In this document: piece by piece, positions 36,548 to 46,622 of the stretch
Numbering within the stretch: the stretch's first letter is position 1
Layout of the letters: every line of letters begins with the position of its first letter
Assembly (NCBI RefSeq): GCF_002760435.1
Contig: NZ_AUUU01000006.1
Span: forward strand, 1-64,000
Direction of reading: 5' to 3'
Length of the DNA stretch: 64,000 nucleotides
DNA from: Clostridium sp. LS
GTDB taxonomy: Bacteria > Bacillota > Clostridia > Clostridiales > Clostridiaceae
Position numbers and translations under genes: made by a program
Notes under the pieces: model-generated
Seen by the model: only the letters and a program-made list of their open reading frames with translations
Database searches by the model: none
What the model was told of the DNA's origin: nothing

Positions 36548-36961
36548 CTATCTTGAAATCAAATCTAAATATCCCTGAAGAATATATGTCGAAGCTACTT
36601 TATCCACTATTTTTTTTCTTTTATTTCTCGATAAATCTGCCTCAAGCATTGCCTTGTGCGCTGCTACAGTTGTTAAACGTTCATCCCAAAACTTTATTTC
36701 TATTTTGAGTTCCTCTTCAATTAATTTACCAAAAGCCATTATAATTTCTCCAGATGGTCCTATAGTTCCATTCATATTTTTTGGTAAGCCGATTACTATC
36801 ATTTTAACATCATAATCATCACAAAACTTTTTTATTTCTTTTATATCATTTTCTTTATTAGTTCTTCTTATTGTAGTTAAACCTTGAGCTGTGAACCCTA
36901 ATGGATCACTTACCGCCACTCCTATAGTTTTTTTACCTACATCTAATCCAAGTATTCTCAA
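36548..36961 (-). CDS. ruvX: RuvX/YqgF pre-16S rRNA nuclease
   Basis: The 137-residue RNase H-fold protein begins [20 protein letters not shown] and has [27 protein letters not shown] and [15 protein letters not shown]. It is predicted to mature the 16S rRNA 5' end. In Firmicutes it forms a conserved row with ireB and the DUF1292 gene, as seen here. A terminator separates it from ireB. Confidence 0.94.
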   Translation of the reverse strand: MRILGLDVGKKTIGVAVSDPLGFTAQGLTTIRRTNKENDIKEIKKFCDDYDVKMIVIGLPKNMNGTIGPSGEIIMAFGKLIEEELKIEIKFWDERLTTVAAHKAMLEADLSRNKRKKIVDKVASTYILQGYLDLISR

Positions 36962-37127
36962 ATTACAGCACCTCTCACGGAATATTCAAAAAATAACAAG
37001 TTAACATGCTAATCTATTTACAGTTATACTGCGTCAGCATTTTTCCCTAATAGTCCCTCAATACTTCCTTGTCTAACTGAAAATATACATCATGGACTTA
37101 TTATTTTATTTCATATGCCTAAAATTA

Positions 37128-37153
37128 AGAGTGCCCGTATAAACGGGCACTCT
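37128..37153 (-). terminator. Intrinsic terminator after ireB
   Basis: The perfect 11-bp arms AGAGTGCCCGT and ACGGGCACTCT flank a 4-base loop and are followed on the minus strand by TAATTTTA. It begins at the ireB stop codon and separates alaS-ireB from ruvX. Confidence 0.88.
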
Positions 37154-37411
37154 CTACTTTATCTCTAAATAAGATTTTATTACTTCTTCTAGTATGTCAT
37201 CTCTTTCGAGTTTTCTTACTAAAGCTCTTGCTCCGTTGTAATTAGTGATGTAAGTAGGGTCTCCTGAAATTAAATATCCAACTAATTGATTTATAGGATT
37301 ATATCCTTTTTCCTGTAATGAATTATAAACCTCTGTTAATATTGTCTTTGTAAGAGCTTCTTTATTCTTACTTAAATCAAATTGCATTGTATGTTCAATA
37401 TTATTACTCAT
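37154..37411 (-). CDS. ireB: IreB/YrzL-family regulatory phosphoprotein
   Basis: The 85-residue protein contains LTEVYNSLQEKGYNPINQLV and ITNYNGARALVRKLERDDI, the complete IreB/UPF0297 domain. In Enterococcus IreB is a substrate of the PASTA kinase IreK and affects cephalosporin tolerance. It follows alaS by about 140 bp and is probably read from the alaS promoter. Confidence 0.92.
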   Translation of the reverse strand: MSNNIEHTMQFDLSKNKEALTKTILTEVYNSLQEKGYNPINQLVGYLISGDPTYITNYNGARALVRKLERDDILEEVIKSYLEIK

Positions 37412-37554
37412 AAAACCGTTGCTTAAATAAGCAACTCACCCCCTTAATCATGTTATAAGGAAACGATATCCATATATATTTATTATTAACTTTACGTATA
37501 AAATTTATTCACAATCTATATTTTGATTATAACCTATATTTTATAAAAAGTATA

Positions 37555-40194
37555 CTACTTTACTAAAGTTCCCACTATTTTATAAGACTCTTCAATTGCT
37601 TCTTGTATTTTTTCTGGTAATTTCCCACCTGCTTGAGCCATGTCTGGTCTTCCACCACCACCGCCGCCAAGTATAGCAGAAATATCCTTTATTAATTTTC
37701 CACAGTGAGCTCCTTTGGCTATTGCCTCTTTAGTTGCCATGGCACATATAATAACTTTTCCAGCATTTGCACTCATAAGAAGTACAATACTATTTGGGCT
37801 CTTATCCCTTACTTTCTCACAAACATCTCTTAATGTATCGCTATCAACATCTTTTAGTTCATACGCTATTACATTAATATCTTTTACAACTTTTGCACAT
37901 GCTACTATCTCATCAATTCCCATAGACGCAAATTTAGATTTTAATGCTGCTATTTCTTTATCTTTTTCTTTTAATTCTTTAACGTGTTGATCAAGTTTAG
38001 TTAATAATTCTTTTTCTGAACATTTAAGCTTACTTGAAATTTCTTTCAATAAATCCTTCTTTTCATTAACTAACTTATATGCTTCTTTTCCAATGACAGC
38101 TTCAATTCTTCTAGTTCCAGCCGCAATACCGCTTTCAGAGACAATTTTAAATAGCCCGATTTTTCCAGTATTATCAATATGAGTTCCACCACATAATTCC
38201 TTAGAATAATCTCCAGCACATACAACTCTAACCTTATCAGCATATTTATCGTCAAATATACCAATTGCACCGCTATTTTTTGCTTCTTGAAGATTCATAA
38301 TTTCTGTAACTACTGGTGTTATACTAGTTATTGCTTCATTAACTAAATCCTCAACTTTGCTAATCTCTTCTTCTGTCATTGCTTCAAAATGAGAAAAATC
38401 GAATCTTAGTCTTTCATCAGTTACAAGTGATCCTGCTTGATGAACATGCGACCCAAGTACTACTGTTAGTGCTTTATCTAAAAGATGTGTAGCAGTATGA
38501 TTTTTCTTAATATTTTCACGTCTAGTTTTATCTACTTCTATAGTAACCTTATCCCCTACCTTAAGCTCTCCTGATAAAACTTCAACAAAATGAACTATTT
38601 TTCCACCAATATTCTTTTTAGTGTCAAAAACATTAGCTTTAAAACTATCATTGAATATAATACCTTTATCTCCTATTTGACCACCCATTTCAGCATATAA
38701 AGGAGTAACATCAGTTACTATAATAGCTTTATCACCTTCAGTTATCGTTTCTGTAAAGTCTTCACCTTCAATTAAAACTTTAACTTCAGCATCTAATACA
38801 TCATTATCATATCCGTCAAAAGTAGTTTCGACTTCTGCTGGTATATTATCTAAGGTTCTAACATCAGTCCCCATATAATTAGAAGTTTTTCTTGCGCTTC
38901 TAGCTCTTTCTCTTTGGATTTTCATTTCTTCATGAAATGCATCTTCATCTAAAGATAAATCTTCATCTTCTAAAATTTCCTTTGTTAATTCCATCGGGAA
39001 TCCAAAAGTATCGTATAATTTAAATCCATCGGCACCACTAAGTACTTTTTCATTTTTTTCTTTTAATTCGCTTATAAATCCATTTAATATTTCAGTTCCT
39101 GAATCTAAAGTTTCTCTAAACTTATCTTCTTCTATTTTAATTACTTTCTTGATGTATTCTTCTTTAGCACTTAATTCTGGATATGCTTCACTTAAATCTC
39201 TTATAACAGTTTCACATAAGTTACATAAGAAAGCTTCTTTAATTCCTAATGTTTTCCCATGTCTTGCTGCTCTTCTAAGAAGTCTTCTTAATACATATCC
39301 TCTTCCCTCATTAGATGGCATAACATCATCTGAAATCATGAAAGTTATAGATCTTATATGGTCAGTTATTAATCTTAGAGAAATATCTTTCTTTTGATTT
39401 TCACCATATTTAACATTTGCTAAACCTGCAACTTCACTTAATATATTTTCTAAAGTATCTATTTCAAATATACTATTTTTACCTTGCATTATTACTGCAA
39501 GTCTCTCTAATCCCATTCCTGTATCTATATTAGTATTTGCAAGTTTCTCATAGTTACCTTTTCCATCTCCATTAAATTGAGTGAACACAAGATTCCAAAA
39601 CTCTATTATCTTATCTTCATCAGCTAATTGAACAAATTCTTCAGCATTAGTTGGAATTTCATCTGTTCTATTAAAGTGAATTTCTGTACAAGGACCACAA
39701 GGACCTGCTCCATGCTCCCAGAAATTATCCTCTTTACCTAATCTGAAAATGTGAGTTTTATCTACATCTGTAAGAGTAGTCCAAAATTCATATGCTTCAT
39801 CATCATCTAAGTATATTGTTACATATAATTTTTCTTTAGGAAGCCCTAGAACTTCTGTGATAAATTCCCATGCCCATGGAATTATTTCTTTTTTAAAATA
39901 ATCTGCAAAAGAGAAGTTTCCGAGCATCTCAAAAAAAGTACCATGTCTGCTTGTAATACCAACATTTTCGATATCACCTGTTCTAATACATTTTTGACAA
40001 GTAGTAATTCTCTTTTTTGGTGGCTCTTGTAATCCTGTAAAGTATGGTTTAAGCGGTGCCATACCAGCATTTATTAACAGCAAACTCTTATCATTCTTTG
40101 GAACTAAAGAGAAACTTTCCATTCTTAAATGATCTTTGCCTTCAAAAAACTTTAAGTATGCTTCTCTTAAATCATTAGTTTTTGTAATTTTCAT
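37555..40194 (-). CDS. alaS: Alanyl-tRNA synthetase
   Basis: The 879-residue enzyme has a class II catalytic core ([31 protein letters not shown]). An editing domain with [12 protein letters not shown] and [10 protein letters not shown] follows, then a C-terminal C-Ala region with [15 protein letters not shown]. It charges tRNA-Ala and clears mischarged Ser and Gly. The start at 40194 is chosen over 40209 because GGAGG lies 8 bp before. A T-box riboswitch precedes it. Confidence 0.97.
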   Translation of the reverse strand: MKITKTNDLREAYLKFFEGKDHLRMESFSLVPKNDKSLLLINAGMAPLKPYFTGLQEPPKKRITTCQKCIRTGDIENVGITSRHGTFFEMLGNFSFADYFKKEIIPWAWEFITEVLGLPKEKLYVTIYLDDDEAYEFWTTLTDVDKTHIFRLGKEDNFWEHGAGPCGPCTEIHFNRTDEIPTNAEEFVQLADEDKIIEFWNLVFTQFNGDGKGNYEKLANTNIDTGMGLERLAVIMQGKNSIFEIDTLENILSEVAGLANVKYGENQKKDISLRLITDHIRSITFMISDDVMPSNEGRGYVLRRLLRRAARHGKTLGIKEAFLCNLCETVIRDLSEAYPELSAKEEYIKKVIKIEEDKFRETLDSGTEILNGFISELKEKNEKVLSGADGFKLYDTFGFPMELTKEILEDEDLSLDEDAFHEEMKIQRERARSARKTSNYMGTDVRTLDNIPAEVETTFDGYDNDVLDAEVKVLIEGEDFTETITEGDKAIIVTDVTPLYAEMGGQIGDKGIIFNDSFKANVFDTKKNIGGKIVHFVEVLSGELKVGDKVTIEVDKTRRENIKKNHTATHLLDKALTVVLGSHVHQAGSLVTDERLRFDFSHFEAMTEEEISKVEDLVNEAITSITPVVTEIMNLQEAKNSGAIGIFDDKYADKVRVVCAGDYSKELCGGTHIDNTGKIGLFKIVSESGIAAGTRRIEAVIGKEAYKLVNEKKDLLKEISSKLKCSEKELLTKLDQHVKELKEKDKEIAALKSKFASMGIDEIVACAKVVKDINVIAYELKDVDSDTLRDVCEKVRDKSPNSIVLLMSANAGKVIICAMATKEAIAKGAHCGKLIKDISAILGGGGGGRPDMAQAGGKLPEKIQEAIEESYKIVGTLVK

Positions 40195-40254
40195 TAATAA
40201 TTCCTCCATAATATTTATGTATTTTCAAATGCTCATTCAATATTTTACCAAACA

Positions 40255-40455
40255 AAAAAGCTCTCTCCCTAAATTGACATAGGGACGAAAGCTAAATTTC
40301 CGCGGTACCACCCTAATTATGTATAAGTTCTATACATCACTTAGTAATTCATAGCTCATAGGCAGCTTCAAAGTATATAGCTAAAAAGTTTCCACCAACC
40401 ACTTTCTCTCTGAAATAACTATAATAAATCTACTCATCCTAATCAACGCTTAATA
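40255..40455 (-). promoter_or_regulatory. T-box riboswitch controlling alaS
   Basis: The minus-strand leader holds the canonical T-box AGGGTGGTACCGCGG. It is followed by a terminator (GCTTTCGTCCCTA ... TAGGGAGAGAGC, then TTTTTT). The 5' Stem I region contains GGTTGGTGGAAA and a probable specifier in GAAGCTGCC, where GCT or GCC are Ala codons. Uncharged tRNA-Ala would bind and allow read-through into alaS. Confidence 0.93.
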
Positions 40456-40615
40456 TTTTATTATTTCACAAAAATTATATTTCATATAGATAATTATGTC
40501 AATATTCAACTTTACATAACTAACACACATCAAATATTAACTTATAAAAAATTTTGATAACGCTAAAAAATATATCATCACAGAATATAATTATAAAAAC
40601 TGAATACTTTGAAGA

Positions 40616-40658
40616 AATCCAATAATAAGTATTTATCTAAAATATTTATTACTGGATT
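40616..40658 (-). terminator. Terminator of the redox cassette
   Basis: AATCCAGTAATAAATATTT and its near complement pair around a short loop and are followed on the minus strand by TCTTC. It lies about 45 bp after the CMD gene stop. The bases from here to the T-box hold no gene. Confidence 0.55.
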
Positions 40659-40704
40659 AGCATTAATTATATTTTATTTTTAATGCATCACAAAGCCATT
40701 AATA

Positions 40705-41070
40705 TCACTTTGATTTAAAAATTTTACCTGCAATAACTAATGCACTGCAAGCCTTAGGAAATCCTGCATAGGCTGCACATTGTAGAATAATTTCTAATAT
40801 CTCTTCTTGTTTTAATCCAGCTTTAAGAGCTGCTTTTATATGAAAATCCAATTGTTCAAATGCACCTTGGGTTATAAGTGCAGTTATAGTTACAACTTCT
40901 CTTGTTCTTAAATCTAAATTTGGTCTTGCATATATTTGACCAAATCCAAAAGAAATCATTTTATCCAAAAAGTCTGGAAATATTTCTCCCATAGATTTTA
41001 TCATTTGTTCGCCATTTGTATCTGTCATTTGTTTTAATATGTTAATTCCATTTTCATAATCTTTATTCAT
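40705..41070 (-). CDS. Carboxymuconolactone decarboxylase (CMD)-family protein
   Basis: The 121-residue all-helical protein contains LDLRTREVVTITALITQGA and FHIKAALKAGLKQEEILEII followed by QCAAYAGFPKACSAL, the CMD/AhpD fold. It lacks the CxxC redox pair of AhpD, so it is closer to the gamma-carboxymuconolactone decarboxylase group. Its substrate is unknown. It starts 4 bp after the ThDP enzyme gene, in a tight operon that suggests both act on the same compound. Confidence 0.82.
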   Translation of the reverse strand: MNKDYENGINILKQMTDTNGEQMIKSMGEIFPDFLDKMISFGFGQIYARPNLDLRTREVVTITALITQGAFEQLDFHIKAALKAGLKQEEILEIILQCAAYAGFPKACSALVIAGKIFKSK

Positions 41071-41074
41071 TTTA

Positions 41075-42700
41075 TTATCTCCTTTTCATAGTTGGCGGTA
41101 TTTCATTTGGATCAACCATAACTTCTATTAAAATTGTTTCATTATGTAAATTTGAAATTTTTAAAGCTTCTTTTAGCTCAAATTCATTGCAGCATTTATA
41201 TGATTTTACACCTAATGACTCACCAAATTTTTTAATATCCAGTTGTATATTATAAGTTGTTCCTACTGCCTTCCCTAAATTCTTTTTCATACCTTTATCA
41301 ACCATATCTAACTTTCCGTTATTTAACACTATAAAAGTAACTGGAATATTATAATTTACTGCTGTTGATATTTCAGTACCCTGCATAAAAGTACATCCAT
41401 CACCAGTTAAACAGATAATTCTAGACTTACAATTTGCTAATTGTGCACCTATTGAGTATCCTATAGCATGTCCCATCGCTCCAAATACATCATCAAAGAA
41501 AAATGTGCCTGGTTTTCTGATATTAAAATATCTTATTGCATAAAATGAATGACTTCCATCATCCCCAAAAACAATAGCATCATTAGGTAACTCTTTTCTT
41601 ATTATTTCCATAGCGTGAGCAGCTGAAAGATAATCACAATTGCTTATTTTTTTTGGTGCATATTTTTCTTCTACTAAATTATACTCATTTCTTATTCTAT
41701 TTTTATTCTTTTCCAATATGAATTGTAAATTAGCTTTAATATCTCCTATTATCGGCAAAGTTGAAACTGGTAAAGATTTTTCTATAAATGTAGGATTATA
41801 ATCTAGCTGAATAACTTCTTTAGGATAATTTTCTGAAGATATACCAGCTAACGACATGTCCGATAGTTTACTCCCTATAACAATCATTAAATCAATATCT
41901 TCTTTAATATATTCACTTGATCTCTCTGTACCACCTAAACCTAACGCACCAAGTGATAATGGATGATTCTCAATAAATGTTCCTTTTCCTCCTGGAGTGG
42001 TCATAACTGGTATATCCCAAATTTCAGCTAAATTTTTAACTTCTTCATAAGCTAAACTTGAATGAATACCTTTACCTGCCAATATCACAGGCTTCTGAGA
42101 ATTATTAAGTTTATTGGCAAATTCATCCAATCTCGAAGATATTAGTTTATCTACATTATTTGGTAAATCAAGTTCAAATTCATCTATTTCTTCATCAAGT
42201 ATGTCCATTGGTATAGATAAATGGACTGGACCTTTAACTCCAGAATATGCCTTCTCTAATGCATGTTTTAAGTATATTTGAAACTGATCGGATCTTTCAA
42301 TTCTAGCACTAAATTTAGTAACTGGTTCAAACATCCTAACTAAATCAGTACCAAAAATTGTAGAATCCTGTCCTATAGCTTTTCCTACATTATGCATGGA
42401 TTGTTGTCCCGTGATAAATAATACTGGTACATGGTAAGCTTTTGCTTGTCCTGCAGCTGTTAGAGCGTTTGTACCACCAGGACCTGAAGTTACAAGAACT
42501 ATTCCTAGTTTCTTGTTCATTAATGAATAACCTGCAGCAGCGTAACCAGCACCGCTTTCGTGTTTACATAAAATAAAATTTATATCTTGTTTATACATTT
42601 CCATAATTAAAGATTCAATCGGTCTTCCTGGTATCCCAAAAACATGACCAATTTTCCACTTTCTAAAATTTGCTACTAAAATCGATGCTATGCTTTTCAT
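41075..42700 (-). CDS. Thiamine diphosphate-dependent enzyme, acetolactate synthase-like
   Basis: The 541-residue protein has the three-domain layout of POX/ALS enzymes. The catalytic Glu is in CKHESGAGYAAAGYS (near residue 48), the middle domain starts with PVILAGKGIH, and the ThDP/Mg motif is GDGCTFMQGTEISTAVNYN, ending in the NN of VLNNGK. It could be an acetolactate synthase, a 2-oxoacid or oxalyl-CoA decarboxylase, or a related carboligase. No small regulatory subunit and no ilv genes are nearby, so a catabolic role is more likely than valine synthesis. Confidence 0.82.
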   Translation of the reverse strand: MKSIASILVANFRKWKIGHVFGIPGRPIESLIMEMYKQDINFILCKHESGAGYAAAGYSLMNKKLGIVLVTSGPGGTNALTAAGQAKAYHVPVLFITGQQSMHNVGKAIGQDSTIFGTDLVRMFEPVTKFSARIERSDQFQIYLKHALEKAYSGVKGPVHLSIPMDILDEEIDEFELDLPNNVDKLISSRLDEFANKLNNSQKPVILAGKGIHSSLAYEEVKNLAEIWDIPVMTTPGGKGTFIENHPLSLGALGLGGTERSSEYIKEDIDLMIVIGSKLSDMSLAGISSENYPKEVIQLDYNPTFIEKSLPVSTLPIIGDIKANLQFILEKNKNRIRNEYNLVEEKYAPKKISNCDYLSAAHAMEIIRKELPNDAIVFGDDGSHSFYAIRYFNIRKPGTFFFDDVFGAMGHAIGYSIGAQLANCKSRIICLTGDGCTFMQGTEISTAVNYNIPVTFIVLNNGKLDMVDKGMKKNLGKAVGTTYNIQLDIKKFGESLGVKSYKCCNEFELKEALKISNLHNETILIEVMVDPNEIPPTMKRR

Positions 42701-42752
42701 ATGAATCTCTCCTTTTACAAATTGTATTATTATCTTTTAAATATTAATTAGT

Positions 42753-44696
42753 TTATTTAAAGCTAAGTGCTGCAAAAAAGCCCATACGTATAGCATCACC
42801 AACGTTTCCCACTTTTTCACAATCACCTACGACTCTGGTTTTAATATGATATTTTGCTTTTATTTCTTCTGCCAGTTTATTATTTTTTCTCATACCAAAG
42901 GCCGTAATTACATTATCAGCTTTTATAAATTCAGATGAGCCATAATCTCTTTGTATATAAACACCTTGACTATCAATTGATATAACTTTACTATTTGTAT
43001 AAATTTTCACTCCTGCTTTAGCGAGCATAGGTATTAATGATGCTGCATTAACAAATAAAGCATTCTTTGCAATTGCATCTGCCATTTCAACAATTGTAAC
43101 TTTCTTACCTTTTTCTGTAGCAAGTTCTAACGCACAATCACACCCTGACAAGCCACCCCCGCATATAACAATATTTTCACCTTTTAGTAGTTCCTTATTC
43201 TTGTGCAGCTCAATTAAATTAATAACATTAGAATCATCAATATCAGGTATTTGAGGATTAACTGGAACTGCACCTGTTCCTACAATGATTTTATCACACT
43301 CAGCTAATACATTATCATCAGCTGAAACTTCCTTATTAAGTTGAACATCAACTCCTAATTTCTTAAGCTGAACACCATACCAATCCACTAATCTACGCAA
43401 CTGGCTCTTAAAAACAGGCGTTGAAGCCACTGTTAACTGTCCACCAATAACTGTTTCTTTTTCAAATAAAGTAACTTTATGTCCCTCAATTGCGGCAACA
43501 CGTGCCGCTTCTAAACCTGCTGGTCCAGCTCCTATAACTACAACATTTTGAGGAGCTTTAGTAGTTTTGATTCGGAAACGCTCTTCATTGCAAGCTTGCG
43601 GATTTACCGAACAGCTTAGCTTAGTAAATCTAGTTACAATACGTCCTATACACCCCTCATTACAACGAATACAAGGACGGACATCTTCACGATTATCATT
43701 CATAAGCTTATTAGGCATTTCTGGATCTGCTATAAGAGGACGACCAAACATTACAAAATCAACATTTCCAGATTCTATTAATTTAACTGCTGTTTCAGGT
43801 GTATGATTTCCCGAGTTAAGTATTGGAATTTTAACAAATCTGCGAGCTGATTCACATAAATATTCCATACATGCATCACCCAAATATGCAGGTGGGAAAA
43901 CATAATCAATTGCTTCTGAAGCTCCTGAATCTATATCTACAGCATCTACCCCAGCCTCTTCTAATAATTTAATAAGATGAATGCTGTCTTCAATAGTACG
44001 TCCTCCTTCAAAGCGATGATCAAGAGATATACGGAATAGTATTGGCATATCTGGTCCAACAGCATTTCGAATTGAGCGAACAATTTCTATTGGAAAACGC
44101 GCACGTTTTTCATCTGTTCCACCATACTCATCCTCACGTTTATTCCATATTGGTGACATAAATTGATCTATTAAATCTCCAGCATGACCATGTACTTCAA
44201 TTGCATCAAAACCAGCATCTTTAACTAATTTTGCAGAATGTGCGAATTTTTTCATAACCTCTTGTATATCATCATAACTCATAGGTTTGCAGTTAACTTC
44301 TGGGTTATAGGCTGCTGGTATAGGTGATGCTGACATTGGTGGATCTCCATGTATGTTAGGCGCTGCATCACGTCCTGTACCACAACATAATTGAGCAGCT
44401 ATTTTAGTTCCATATCTCTGCACAGCTTCACAGATAGTAGTAAGCTGAGGTATTACATATGTATGCTCTAATATACCTGAAAGAGGCCCCTGCGCAATAT
44501 CCTGCGAAAGAAACTGTGCTCCCATAATTATCATTCCAACTCCGCCTCTTGCACGTTCTTCATAATAATTGATTTCATCATTTGAAATAGTCCCATCAAT
44601 GTTAGAGGCATTAATTCCAATAGGTGAAAAAACTATCCGATTCTTAACTTCCATACTACCAATTTTGAATGGTGTAAATAATTTATTATACTCCAT
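42753..44696 (-). CDS. Enoate reductase/2,4-dienoyl-CoA reductase-like flavoenzyme
   Basis: The protein of about 647 residues begins with an old-yellow-enzyme FMN barrel (LFTPFKIGSMEVKNRIV). The iron-sulfur motif CIRCNEGCIGRIVTRF...C follows near residue 340, then a C-terminal FAD/NAD module with VVVIGAGPAGLEAARVAA. This is the architecture of clostridial enoate reductases, FadH and bile-acid BaiCD. It reduces activated C=C bonds with NAD(P)H. ATGs lie at 44726, 44705 and 44696; the last fits the AAAGGA site best. It precedes the ThDP gene by 52 bp in the same operon. Confidence 0.85.
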   Translation of the reverse strand: MEYNKLFTPFKIGSMEVKNRIVFSPIGINASNIDGTISNDEINYYEERARGGVGMIIMGAQFLSQDIAQGPLSGILEHTYVIPQLTTICEAVQRYGTKIAAQLCCGTGRDAAPNIHGDPPMSASPIPAAYNPEVNCKPMSYDDIQEVMKKFAHSAKLVKDAGFDAIEVHGHAGDLIDQFMSPIWNKREDEYGGTDEKRARFPIEIVRSIRNAVGPDMPILFRISLDHRFEGGRTIEDSIHLIKLLEEAGVDAVDIDSGASEAIDYVFPPAYLGDACMEYLCESARRFVKIPILNSGNHTPETAVKLIESGNVDFVMFGRPLIADPEMPNKLMNDNREDVRPCIRCNEGCIGRIVTRFTKLSCSVNPQACNEERFRIKTTKAPQNVVVIGAGPAGLEAARVAAIEGHKVTLFEKETVIGGQLTVASTPVFKSQLRRLVDWYGVQLKKLGVDVQLNKEVSADDNVLAECDKIIVGTGAVPVNPQIPDIDDSNVINLIELHKNKELLKGENIVICGGGLSGCDCALELATEKGKKVTIVEMADAIAKNALFVNAASLIPMLAKAGVKIYTNSKVISIDSQGVYIQRDYGSSEFIKADNVITAFGMRKNNKLAEEIKAKYHIKTRVVGDCEKVGNVGDAIRMGFFAALSFK

Positions 44697-44816
44697 AATA
44701 CTCATCATTCCTTTCTCTATGTTCAAGACACAAAATTTATTAAAAGTTATAATTCAAATAATTTGCCTAAACTATAAACAACTATTTATTACATATAATT
44801 TTTATAAGTAATTACT

Positions 44817-46259
44817 TTAAAAATAAATATCAGAAAATTCAACACTAATGGCATCCACCAACCTATTATCTGAAGCTATGAACACTCTATTTTCTTCCTC
44901 AACTATTTCTTCTTTAACAGGTAATGTAATTGTGAATGTACTACCAATACCTAATTCACTGCTTACTTTTATATGTCCTTCCAAAATTTCTACTAACATC
45001 TTTACAAGAGCTAAACCAATGCCGCTGCCTTCTGCCTGCCTTGAAAGATTATTATCAACTTGTCCAAAACGTTGAAAAATCATCTTGTGCTTATCCTTTG
45101 GTATTCCTATGCCAGTATCACATATAGCAATCGATACAGTTTTATTCTTCTTATTTTCTTTGACCTTAACAGTTATGCTTCCTCCTTCCGGCGTAAACTT
45201 TATAGCATTTGATACAAGATTCAAAATTATACGTTCATATTTTTCATCGTCTATTGCGGTATTTATACTATTCACATTAGTTTTAAAATTTAGTTTAATT
45301 TTCTTCTGACCTGCATATATGTCTATGGATTCTGTAATTCTCTTTGTTAAATTCACAATATCCACATTCTTTGAATTTACTTTAAATTGTTTTGAATTTA
45401 ATTTTGTAATATCCAATAAATTATTTACAAGTCTCAATTGTCTAAAGGCATTTCGTTTTATATTTCCTATAAGATTTATAACAGATTGAGGAATTTGACT
45501 AGTATATACCTGTTCAATTAATTGGATAGCTGAATAAATAACATTTATTGGTGTTTTAAATTCATGGGTAATAAGAGTTATAAATTCGTCCTTCATAATG
45601 AGATCTTTTTCAAGAATTTCTCTTTGCTTTTTTTCTGATTTATATAGCAATTCTTTTTGCTTATTAATTTTACGATTTTGTTTCCTAAGTAATAATTCAC
45701 GCTCTATAGCATCAACTACAGTAGTTACTGTCATTAAAAAAAATGGATTATGAAGTATCTCTGCTGTCATAATACATATACTTCCAAGCAAATTATCATC
45801 ATCTGAATAATGAAATGGGGCTCCATAGCAAGCACAATCTTGTAAATAGGTATGATAATGACTCTTCCCTATCAATTCTATTGGATGATTTTGTTTAAGA
45901 GTCAAACTAACCACATTTGTACCCATATCCTCTTCACTAAATTGAATACCTGGCTTAATTCCTAATTTAGACATTGTTTCTTCTATGGCTTCATCTCCAA
46001 GAATATCTAATAAATATCCCTTTTCATCTGTAATAGTTACTAGCATGGGCGTACTTTCTAAAGATTTAAGCATTTTATTACTAAAAAATTTTACAACCTC
46101 TAAAACTTCCTTATACATATCTTTCTTTCTACCTAATTCTGATTCCGACATAGTATTCAGGGCCATTTTAGGGTTATTAGGATCTAGTCCTAATTCTATA
46201 CTCCTCTTTTTTGATTCTATAATGTAACTTTTTTCTTGCTCGTATATATGTTCAAACAT
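44817..46259 (-). CDS. Soluble histidine kinase with AcoR-like input domain
   Basis: The 480-residue kinase has no membrane helix. Residues 1-185 resemble the sensory N-terminus of sigma-54 activators of the AcoR/DhaR type: SKKRSIELGLDPNN, then STPMLVTITDEKGYLLDILG and a GAF-like domain ending in DCACYGAPFHYSDD. After a short coiled coil come the H-box FITLITHEFKTPINVIYSA (His232) and ATP-binding motifs NLVSNAIKFTPEGG, DTGIGIP and GSGIGLALVK. No response regulator is adjacent. It lies just upstream of the redox cassette and probably senses its substrate or redox state. Confidence 0.8.
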   Translation of the reverse strand: MFEHIYEQEKSYIIESKKRSIELGLDPNNPKMALNTMSESELGRKKDMYKEVLEVVKFFSNKMLKSLESTPMLVTITDEKGYLLDILGDEAIEETMSKLGIKPGIQFSEEDMGTNVVSLTLKQNHPIELIGKSHYHTYLQDCACYGAPFHYSDDDNLLGSICIMTAEILHNPFFLMTVTTVVDAIERELLLRKQNRKINKQKELLYKSEKKQREILEKDLIMKDEFITLITHEFKTPINVIYSAIQLIEQVYTSQIPQSVINLIGNIKRNAFRQLRLVNNLLDITKLNSKQFKVNSKNVDIVNLTKRITESIDIYAGQKKIKLNFKTNVNSINTAIDDEKYERIILNLVSNAIKFTPEGGSITVKVKENKKNKTVSIAICDTGIGIPKDKHKMIFQRFGQVDNNLSRQAEGSGIGLALVKMLVEILEGHIKVSSELGIGSTFTITLPVKEEIVEEENRVFIASDNRLVDAISVEFSDIYF

Positions 46260-46540
46260 ATATTTCTACCTCCTGAATAAGAAAATCACTTAATAAATCT
46301 ATATTAGAACATGATTATCTAACCTCTAAACTTTAATTTTTTGACTTTTGAGAATTCATAATATTTTATTAATTTTTACTGAATCAATACTTTAATTCCC
46401 AAAAGCAAAAGAACATATTTTTTACAAAATAATTAACAAAAGTAAAACAATATATAATTATGTACTTTTTTACATTTTTTTGCCTATTTTTATTATATCA
46501 CTAATTTATTTATATCCAAGTAATTATTTTCCAAAAATTA
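46260..46540. other. Intergenic region upstream of the AcoR-like kinase
   Basis: This AT-rich stretch contains no frame of note. It must hold the kinase promoter, but no element stands out. Confidence 0.4.
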
Positions 46541-46544
46541 AAAA

Positions 46545-46576
46545 GATGGTAAATTTACTTACATAAATTTATCATC
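46545..46576 (-). terminator. Terminator after the AI-2E-type permease
   Basis: On the minus strand GATGATAAATTTA pairs with TAAATTTACCATC (one wobble) around a 6-base loop and is followed by TTTTTAATTTTT. It lies about 45 bp after the permease stop. Confidence 0.82.
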
Positions 46577-46622
46577 TAAAACTTCATATAAATTATTTTT
46601 AACGAGCCGTTTTTGTTAAAAC

